Source: Euborellia annulipes (Eukaryota; Arthropoda; Insecta; Dermaptera; Anisolabididae). From it: DNA of 64,000 nt. Below, piece after piece: positions 11,536 to 21,900 of the stretch; the first letter of the stretch is position 1, and each line of letters begins with the position of its first letter. The position numbers and the translations under genes were made by a program. The notes below the pieces were generated by a model. The model had not been told where the DNA came from. It saw only the letters and a program-made list of their open reading frames with translations, and made no database searches. The stretch lies in NCBI GenBank assembly GCA_023213315.1, contig JAKCPI010002885.1:1-64000 (forward strand), in the 5' to 3' direction.

Positions 11536-12190
11536 CAATTTTAAGCATGAAGGAATTGGGCTATGAGGCTGAAATTTTATATTTGGGTTAAACACCCCCG
11601 GGACCGACAAAATAAGCTTTTAATCAAAATCGACAAAAAAGTACTAAGTACTTTACTGATGTACTTTTTTCAGTTTTTTTCTGATTTTCTCAAAATTCGC
11701 TCTAACGGTTTTGCTTAAAAATTCAAAAATCAATTATTTTTTAGATGCTCTTTCAAATACGCATATTCTCGTTTTTTGCCCTCAAAATTGTTTGAAGCAC
11801 ACTTTACTCTTGTGCTTCATAGGAAAGATAGAGGAAATAAATGGTTGCCATGGTAACCGAATTTAAATCTTTTTCTTTTTATTAGATTAAAAAAATCAAT
11901 TATTATTTAAACGCCCATTTTTTTTTTCGGAGAAAACATCTCTCTCTCTCTCACAAAACTATCTTCTCCTTTCTACGCGTTTTAAATTTTTCTACCTTAT
12001 CTTCGCATTTGGCCAATGTTAATTTCCTATAGGGATTTTGGCATGTTAATTTCGATTCAAAAGGGGAACTTTGGAACTTTTTTACGCATTTTTAAAGTTT
12101 TTTTTTTCCAATTCTTATGAAATTTTGTATTTATTTACGAATCTATATTGTGGGTATAAAATGTCCAAATATGAGATTAGAGGAAATTTT
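11310..12190. repeat. R1 copy with long GT microsatellite
   Basis: R1 start (TTTTTACTTTCTCACC), CGATGTCGAGATTTTGATGG, then (GT)n at about 11464-11534, the stretch TACTAAGTACTTTACTGATG and the 3' block GGTTGCCATGGTAACC near 11842. The ORFs through the GT run are repeat artefacts. Confidence 0.75.
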
Positions 12191-12191
12191 T

Positions 12192-12284
12192 TGAACATGC
12201 GCATCCAAGTCTTATACATTTTATACAGTTTTATCGGCGATTTTTGTATAAAACTGCAAAATCATTTATAAAACCCAACTCTTT
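12192..12284. repeat. 93-bp direct repeat, copy 2
   Basis: Same sequence as 11217-11309; see there. Confidence 0.85.
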
Positions 12285-12936
12285 TTTTATTTGAAAAGTC
12301 CTGGCAGATTCCTGCCATCTTTCGGAACTTTTTTATATTAAAATAAATACCAACATTTAAAAATTGATGAATCTCTCGTGCTCGTGTATTCTTTGTTCTC
12401 TACCCTTTGCCCTCCCCCAACCTCTCCCCTTATCCGTTTTAAATCAGTTTTAAATTGAGTATTAGTGACTACAATTTTTACGTAAAAAATCAATTCATTT
12501 GAAATTTATTTTTTCCCATCTTCTTCAATTTAAAAAATCATAAGGTATGAAAAATTACGTTATATATATAAACAATTTCTCTCTCTCTCTCTCTATTTCT
12601 CTCTGTCTCTAATATATTTATATATATATATTTATTAACTAATCTATATGTCATTACTTGCTTTATACTAACATTAATTTACTCTTTTTTTCCCTTTTAG
12701 TATTTATTAAAATTTTCAAATCTCTCATTCTATTGCAAAAATCGAATGTCATTTAAGTGTGCAACTTGAATTCTTAGCACGTCAAAATCAAGGAAAACTC
12801 TTGATAAGAGTATGATAATGTAGATATAATAAATACTTATCACTAGTAAAAAGATAATCTTGCTGTTACAAAAAATATGATCTAATTTATAAAATTATTT
12901 TTCTATTATTTATATCTTGCTATTGGTAAAGAAACT
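12285..12936. other. sequence upstream of the first recognised PDE2A exon
   Basis: AT-rich with CT and TA microsatellites near 12575-12635. No promoter motif or upstream coding exon is convincing. The frame of exon 1 stays open back to 12886, and an AG at 12930-12931 would allow splicing from an unseen exon. Confidence 0.4.
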
Positions 12937-15900
12937 ATGTGCAGCAAATTTGATACTAATGATCCCAATGAAATTCTTGAATTATGTGCTTCTCTTTATG
13001 ACTGCGATTGCTCTAATCTACAAATTAAAATTAATAAATATGTAAGTGAGTTGTTGGTTTAAATCAGGAATGTCAAACTGGCGGTGCGCGGGCTTCATGC
13101 ACTCCGATAACAATCCTTAATGAAAAGTCATATAATATTTTGAAGTTTTTTAAATATATACCATAATTATAAAAAATCAAACCTAGGCTGCATAATCCAG
13201 CAAAAAAAAAACTCCGATTTTTTTCTAATAATAACAATCGTGGAAGTCTATATCTATTTATCTTTTAAAGTTTATAAATATCAACCAAAATGAAATGTCC
13301 AAAATTAATTCCTTTTGTTTCTAAGTAAAACAGTTTTACTAGCAATACACTTATGTGGCATGTAGTCCGCGAGTCCAAATGAGTTTGACAGTCTTGGTAT
13401 AAATAAACGAAATCATTCTATATGAAATTTATTTTTCAGCTTAAAGAAAAAACTGGTTCAAAGGGCGTATTTATTGTCCCTTTGATTAAAAGAACTCAAG
13501 AAGCTGTTGTTCAAGTCATTGACGATAAAAGACTGACAAGAGTTTTGCGCTTTCCCGTGAATATTATTATCAACATTTTGCATCGTATAGAAAGCTGACA
13601 TATTTGACAGTAGGCTCAGAATCCCCCAGGCGGCTTTATAGCCACTGGATCATATAATCAGCCAAGTGGAGGTTAATTAAAAAAAAAAAAAATTCTGATT
13701 GTTCCTTTTAAAATTGCCATTAGGCGACTCTACCTTATATGTTCAATTCGATCCGATCTGAGCCAAGTGACATTCAAATATGTTATCCTTCCATACGATT
13801 TAGTTTTATATTAATATATAATATTTTTCTAAGTGATTAATTTGACTTCTCAGGTCGCAAACAATGTATTCAATCATGCTGTTCATCGACGATCTTCAAT
13901 CCCAGCCAGTCTTGACGATTTAGATAACGATTTGAAACAAATGCTAAGATCTTTAATTATTCCCACTCCACAAAATGTTCTTAACGTTCCGGTGCCACAT
14001 CCAGAATTAAATACTGTAGCACTTATCGTTTGTCTGGTCAATTATCCTGCTCAAGAAAATTCGGATTTTATCTGTTCACGGCTAGTATTAGGATGTCTTA
14101 GGTAATTCATTATAATTTATTATAGATTATTTTTATAATTAATTAAAAATATTAAACATCTGTTTGTTGAGATTCGATAAAAAATATATATATATATATA
14201 TATATAAATTGTGAGGTAACTCAACCATCATCTAAAGTGAAACATTTAAAATTCAACGGAAAAAAAAACAAATAATTTTTTGCAGCCTGTTTTAAGACGA
14301 TATTTCGATCGAACAATTTTAGAAAAAAAATTCAACATCAACTGGGCAATTCAATGATGAAGGAATTTGTCTGGATATTTTTGACTAAGTGTAATTAATT
14401 GCCCTTTTGTGGTGTGCTCGGTTATAGCTATAATTGGAGTGCGTCTTATAACCAGTTGTGCATGAATAGAAATTTTGAGTTTATAAATGTATGTAAAGTT
14501 TTAAAACAAAAAATAGGATTTAATCTCAAAATGAACGATTATATAATGGTGCATTTTGAGATTAAATCCTATTTTTTGTTTTAAAACTTTACATACATTT
14601 ATAAACTCAAAATTTCTATTCATACACAACTGGTTATAAGCCTGCGTTTTTCCAATTTTTGAAAATTGTTTCAAGATTGGTGGCTTAACTTTACATTTTG
14701 AGTTGTGCTGAATCCAAATATGACCATGGGTTTTTTTTCATCACGTAAGGTTTTTCCACAAAATGCAAAGAAAAATTAGGGAAATAATACAATTTCTTAA
14801 AAGTTGCATGGAACTCAAACTTTATTTATTTTTAATTAAATTAAAAGGACGTCGGCCAAAAAAATGAATACTTTTGCGTATTATCCGTTTATTTGTAGAT
14901 ATTTCGATTCCAATGGATATAAATAAAATTAGATTAAAATAGATCATTATGAAAATTGCATTCATGGAATGCGCAGCTGTTTTGTCATATTGGATGGGAA
15001 GAGTTGACGATTTGCAAAACATCTGTTGATTGTACTGAGGATGATTATATACCATTGGAATCGAAATATCTACAAATAAACGGATAATATGCAAAAATAT
15101 TCATTTTTTTGGCCGACGTCCTTTTAATATAATTTATCATCCTTACGGCCATCTACTAACAATTTATTTATTTTTATTTCTCATAAAATTTCTTTAAAAA
15201 AAAAAATCACATAAAGCGAATTCAACACCTTTTACTGTTTGATATGACCAATCTGTGTGATTGTTCGTCTCATTCTCCTCTTTTTGAAGCTCCTTTTACG
15301 GCTCTCTCCTTTGTAGATTTTGTACCGTAACTCCCTCTTGAGCATCCAACAGTAGTCAGCAATCATATTAATGTTCCATCGTCCTTTATACCTCATTTCT
15401 ATTTCTTTCACGTCTTGGTAAAATCTTTCACCCTGTTCCTCACTCAGGACTCCGAGGTTTTCTGGGAAGTAGTCAAGATGGGAATTCAGGAAGGGAAGTT
15501 TCCAACTCATCGAACAACCCAAAGTTTTCAGTTTAGTCATATTCTGTACCATGAACATGAAGTTAGGGTCCTTACGATTTTCTAGAAACTTGGCTACTAG
15601 TCAGCGTGCCTAGTGACCCACGAACATGCACAATCTGCCTGCTCACATTCCTCAACCGAAAATCCTCTTTTTCACATGCTCGTGCAGGTCTCATAGTCAT
15701 ACCAAACGCCCCACGAGAAATAATGACTAACATGTAAAATATCAGTTTGATGAAGGGAAAATCGTACCATAATAATACGTAGTATGATAAGTAGGGCTGG
15801 ACGGTAATGGATTTTCATTACCGACCTCGATAATGAAAAAAAAACCGGTTTTTCTCGAAAGTCGGTAAAAAATTTTTACCGAAAAATATTTTACCTTTTT

Positions 15901-18900
15901 TTTAGAGACGCCAATTTTTTGCCGCCCGCGGAACAGAAATTTGCCGCCGCGGAACCAAAGTTTGCCGCCGCGGAACATATTTTTTTTTTGCGGAATCAAA
16001 ATTTTTTCCCCTCCGGGAAAATATTTTACCTTAGAGACGCCAATTTTTTGCCGCCCGCGGAACCAAAGTTTGCCGCCGCGGAACCTAAGTTTGCCACCAC
16101 CGCGGGACATTTTTTTTTTTTTCGCGGAACCAAAATTTTTTCCCGTCCGAAAAAATCGGTTTTTACCGACTTTCGAAAAAAAAACCGGTTTTTACCGAAT
16201 TTGAGGTTCGTTACCGCGTTTTCGGTAAAAAAATTTTTACCGGTTTTTACCGGTAAACCGGTTTACCGTCCAGCCCTAAATGATAAGTATGATTTGTACA
16301 AAAACTGTATGTGATAGAATTTTTTCACTATTTTTCCTGAATTTAGCACTCGAAAATACATAAGATTCACCCTTTAGAATTCCAAACAATTTTTACATTG
16401 CAGGCTTGTGTAATCAATTTTATAAAATTTTTCTTACTGTATAACCATATTGATTCTCACATGTTAGAAGTTGGAAATCCCAAATATAAATTGTTTCTCT
16501 GAATAAGTGGACTATTTTCAACACACATCTCTGGCAATTTTTTTTTTTATATATTATTTTAAAAAATAGCTTTTTCAATAATTTTTCATTTCTTTTTTAG
16601 GTTTTGTCTTGGTTCAATTTTAAGTACTTTGGCATATCAAGAGGAACAAAGGCTCAAAGAACAATGTGAATCATTATTATCAGTTGCCAGAAATATTTTT
16701 AGTCGTCTTGGAGACTTGACTGATTTGTTAAGAGAAATAATGAATGAAGCACGCAGGTTAACAAACGCTGATCGATGTTCAATTTTCTTATTAGATCGAG
16801 AAACTGATGAACTCGTAGGCAAAGTATTTGATGGTGATCCTGTTAATGAAGTAATTTTTATTTTTATTTATATTATTTCTAACTTTGTTTTATAATTTTG
16901 GCTATTTCAACTTTTTTTTTGTTTATAGAAATTTAAAGAAATACGAATTCATAAAAGTCAAGGGATAGCAGGTTGTGTAGCCACAACAGGAAAAATTCTA
17001 AACATTCGAAATGTATATACCCATCCATTATTTTATAAAGGAGTAGATGAAGCCACTGGTTATAAAACAAAGTAATTATTTTAATTTTTAATCCAATATA
17101 ATTTTTGGTCTTTTATAACATATTAGTTATTTATTTTTATTTTTTAGAAATTTATTATGTTTCCCAATCCGAGATCAAAATGAAGTTATTGGGGTGGCAG
17201 AATTGTGTAATAAATTAGGTGGATTTCATTTTGATGTGTTCGACGAAGAAGTTGCTCTAGCTTTCAGTATTTACTGCGGAATCAGTATAATGCATAGCAT
17301 AATTTACAAAAAAATACAAGACGCTCAAATAAGAAATCAAGTATCAAATGAATTGATGATGTATCATATGCGGGTAATTATTTGATTTTTTTTTATCTTA
17401 TATAGGCCTACTTACTGTTTATAGTCAAAATTTTCAAAAAAAATATTTACATCTTTATATACAATTAAACACATACTTATATATAAATATGTATATATTT
17501 ATTTTATTAAAATTGAAAAAACTCATATCAAATCACACAATTCATGTGACTATCACAATTTTTTATACTGATTTAAAAAAAGTAACTATCAATACTCTTA
17601 ATAAATCCAGTTTTATTTTATAGAGGGGCAGGGAGGCTATATCCCCGGGGCCCGGGCCCTCTGGGCTCCAACCTTAAAATTCTAATAAAAAATAATTTTC
17701 ATGGTTAAAATTTCAATAAAAAAAATCATTTTCTTGAAATTTTTTTCTGAAGGGGCCCGGGCCCTTTAGCTCAATTCTTAAAATTTCAATAAAAAAAATC
17801 ATTTTCTTGAAATTTTTTTTCTTAAATGGCCCGGGCCCTTTAAGCTCCAATCTTAAATTCAATCTTTTTCCCTGAGGTTAAAATTTTAGCTTAAAGGGCC
17901 CGAACCCCCTCAGGAAAAAATTTTCAAAAAATAATTTTTTTTTTTATTGAAATTTTTATGGTTTGAAAAAATTAAGATTTGAGCTTAAAGGGCCCGAACC
18001 CCCTCAGGAAAAAAATTGCAAGAAAATAATTTTTTTTTTTTAATCTTAAAATTTCAATTAAAGAAAATAATTTTTTTTTAATCTTAAAATTTCAATTAAA
18101 AAAAATCATTTTCTTGAAATTTTTTTTCCTGAGGGGGCCCCGGGCCCTTTAAGCTCAAAACAAGATTGATAATATAGAAGTTTTCTCGACTTAATCCGAG
18201 AAAACTTATCTTCGCTTACACCCGATCGCGTAAGCCTTCCAGAATATATATATTATATCATCTATTTCTAATTTGCTTGTTAATACCTCAGGAAAACTTT
18301 TTTTATCTTTGTTTATCATGAGGAATAATTTGTTTAACTATCTCTATTTCTTTTTAATTAATTACAATAATTAATTAAAAGATAAACATTTAAATACTAA
18401 TGGTTTTTTTAATTTTTTTTTATTGAATTAATTTCTTTGACAGGTAAGCGAAGACGATGTAAAATCAGTTTCGATATACAATCAAGAAACATCCAAAGAA
18501 TTTAATGAATTTATGTTTTCACCCCGAGTCCTCTCTTACGATGAAACGCCAACTTATATTATTCAAATGTTCGATAAATTGGGACTTATTCAAAGATTTA
18601 ATATCAAAACAGAAACATTAATCAGGTATTTAAAATTCCAAATTAAATATTTTTTATCGCAAAAATTTAATTTAGTAGGGCATTGAATCTTTAGTCCCAA
18701 ACTACTGAGGCATTTTAAATTATTTTTTTATATGGTTTTTTTTAAATGATTTAAATTAATCTGGTAAATGTTACCCCAATAATAAAGCCATTTTTTTTTT
18801 TAGGTTCACTCTTTTCGTGAAGAAAGGCTATCGGGATACACCCTATCACAATTGGATGCACGCATTTACTGTTACACATTTTGCATATCTACTTATTAAT

Positions 18901-21900
18901 AATTTAAAACTGGACAAAAATTCTTATCTAACGTAAGTAAATATAATAAACAAAAAAAATTAAAAAAAAAATTTTAATTCTCATTAATTCCTTTTTAGAG
19001 ATTTAGAGTGTTTAGCTCTTATGGTTTCTTGTATGTGCCATGACATCGACCATAGAGGAACAACGAACACATTTCAATTGAAAACAAGCAGCGTTCTTGC
19101 TAGTCTTTATAGTTCTGAAGGTTCTGTAATGGAGGTATTGATATTTATTTATAGATAATTTATTTTTTAATCTTAAGATCTTTTATTCGAGTGAGACGAA
19201 CCTATAGAAGCCTCCTCTCTTCCCACTTTTTAATTGACACAGGAAAATTCGTATCTCCTTTTGAAGTCTTTCAAAACTGTAGAGTTAGGAAATAATAAAG
19301 GAGATTGTTTGTTTTTCGGGGTTGCAGTCTTACTGGTCCTCAGCTTTGGACTCTACTTGTCTTAGAAGTTGGTTGAACTTCTTGAAACTTGGAAAGGCAA
19401 ACACAAACCTCGGAGATTTTCACTGACCGAACCTGCGACCGCGAAGAAAAGCTGAACAGTGTGAAATACAGCAAAATATTACAAAATTGAATATCTTTTC
19501 GATTATTTTGGTCATTTTTGAATAAACAAGAAAATATTGATGGGAAACAGCACAAACTTTAAAATATAATATAAAATGTTGGTTTATAGTAAGTTGCGAA
19601 TTATAAGTTGGTGGAGAAAAATTATTTTCTTTGATAATTCCTCCTTGTAACTTACCATAAATAAACATTATATAAGAAAATATTGAATTAAATAAAAAAG
19701 AACTTACAATTTAATTTAAGATAACAAATTTGTGAGATGAGTTTGTGTTTGATTGAGCAAAAATTGCGTCCCCTGGAGTCGAACCAGGCCCCACGCTTCG
19801 AGGCCGACTACCTTTATCCTAGTCAGGGGGCGCAATTTTTGCCCAATCAAACAAACTCATCTCACAAATTTGTTATCTTAAACGATATATTGATTGGCTT
19901 ATTTACAAAAGAATTCCATCTCTTTTCAAACAAAACTCTTACATAATTACAATTTAATTTTGTAAATAAAATGAATTTTTTATAACAAATATGAAGTAGG
20001 TGAGACGAGGACAGTCACTCAAACATTCTCTCACAGGTGCGTTCAGGGCGCTCAACAGTTGTACAATTGTTGAGTGATATCTCGCTGAACGCTATTGAGC
20101 GATGAGAGGTCGTAATTTTTCACATAAAAATATTTGTCGCTATCTTTGCCTATCACCTTCCGCTACAATATGTTGTAGAAGTAAGAAAATTAAGCTTGGT
20201 TGGAACTATTTATTTTTTTATTCATTTTATATATTTCTAAATTTTAACTTCTTCTTATCAGGTGTCGTTCACTGAATATCTCACCCCTCACTGAGCGCTC
20301 ACTCATCGGATAACTGGAACTCATCAGTTGCACAACAGTTGAGTATCCTGAACGCACCCAATATAACATACACGTTTTTTGATTTCAACAATACTATCAT
20401 CTAACGAATCCTGCAACAATAACAAACACAACAGCACGACTATATTTAATTTTATAATTAAAAAAAAAAGTTTTGATTTTTCCACCTAAAAGTTCAATTT
20501 TTGTGGCTTTTTAAAATAAATATTTATTGATTTTTTTCCTTTGTTTTAGAGACACCATTTATCTCAAACATTATGCATTTTAAACACAAACAATTGTAAT
20601 ATTCTTGAAAGTTTGACTAGAAATGAATATACTGAATGTTTAGATATAATTAAGCACTGCATTTTAGGTAATTATCTTAAAATATAAATACTATAAATTT
20701 ATTTAGAAAGATGGAATACAGGCAGATAAAGACAGTGCACATCTCGAGGTGCTGATTTTGAGAGCTTCCAGCTGCCACAATTTTGAAGCTATCGACCTCA
20801 AATTTTTTTAAATTAAACCTATTAAAATATCTACAACTTATATAAGCCCTTTTTTGATTTTCAAAAATTTTTTTTTATATTAATCACATTAAATAAAAGA
20901 TATTTTTAAAAAATTCGGTCTATATCTTATAGATAATTAGATTAAGTAAAAAACGAATTGTGGCTGTTATATAAATTAGATTAATGAGATGAACAGCCAA
21001 TAATAAATAAAAAGCATCTATTTTGTTAACACTCTTTATTTAGGAACGTTTCGGCCATGATCAACAAAGCCATCTTCAGCCCTTTAAGCTAGAAATTAAT
21101 ACATACATTCATTAAAAAATTTTTTTATGCTAACTAATGGTCATAAACAATATATCTCACAGTGTATTTTATATTGTTAACATACAAAATAGATTTTGTC
21201 ATAAGAGATATATAATACAGTACATGTGTATTTGGCCGTATGTATTTTTAAATTTTCAATTTTCAATTACCCACAAATACATACGACCAAATACACATGT
21301 AATGTATTATATCTTTTATGACAAAATCTATTTTGTATGTTAACTATATAAAATATACTGTGAGTATATAAATGTATGTTTATGACCATTTGTTAGCATA
21401 AAAAATTTTTTTAATGAATGTATGTATTAATTTCTAGCTTAAAGGGCTGAAGATGGCTTTGTTGATCATGGCCGAAACGTTCCTAAATAAAGAGTGTTAA
21501 CAAAATAGATGCTTTTTATTTATTATTGGCTGCATCCTCTTCATCTCATTAATCTGATAATTAGATTAGTAATCCTTGTGTTAAAAGATTAAATATAACC
21601 CTACCATCCTGCCATTGGTTGGAAAATTTTCGTAATAGTTGGGCTTTTTTTAAAACCCCTAACGCCATCTTATCGGCAAAAACATGCGAACACCTTGCCT
21701 CCTGAAGAGCCTTAACACCTCAAGTTTATATAAACAGTATATTTATCATGTATTCTTTAATCATATTCATTTTAGAAAAAGCCATTTCGATCTCGGAGTT
21801 ATATTTGAAAGGTTCCCCTTGTTAGTAAAGAAGATGCTGACGAACTCCCAAAGAGTTGGCTACATGTTAAATTTCTCCTACATTCCATCTCTTCAAATAA

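Larger units (their letters stand above)
20945..21555. mobile_element. foldback element with paired hammerhead-like motifs, copy 2
   Basis: Same family as 2281-2595 with a longer loop. A 13-bp direct repeat GATAATTAGATTA flanks it (20932-20944 and 21556-21568). The left end CGAATTGTGGCTGTTATA matches the inverse of copy 1's right end. Lies in a PDE2A intron. Confidence 0.85.

Noticed and set aside
11357..11610. ORFs rich in Val-Cys or His-Thr
   Set aside because: They are translations of a GT/CA microsatellite inside an R1 repeat.
15742..16314. Overlapping ORFs on both strands of 87-131 codons
   Set aside because: They read through the internal GC-rich repeats of a hAT-type MITE (15792-16279).
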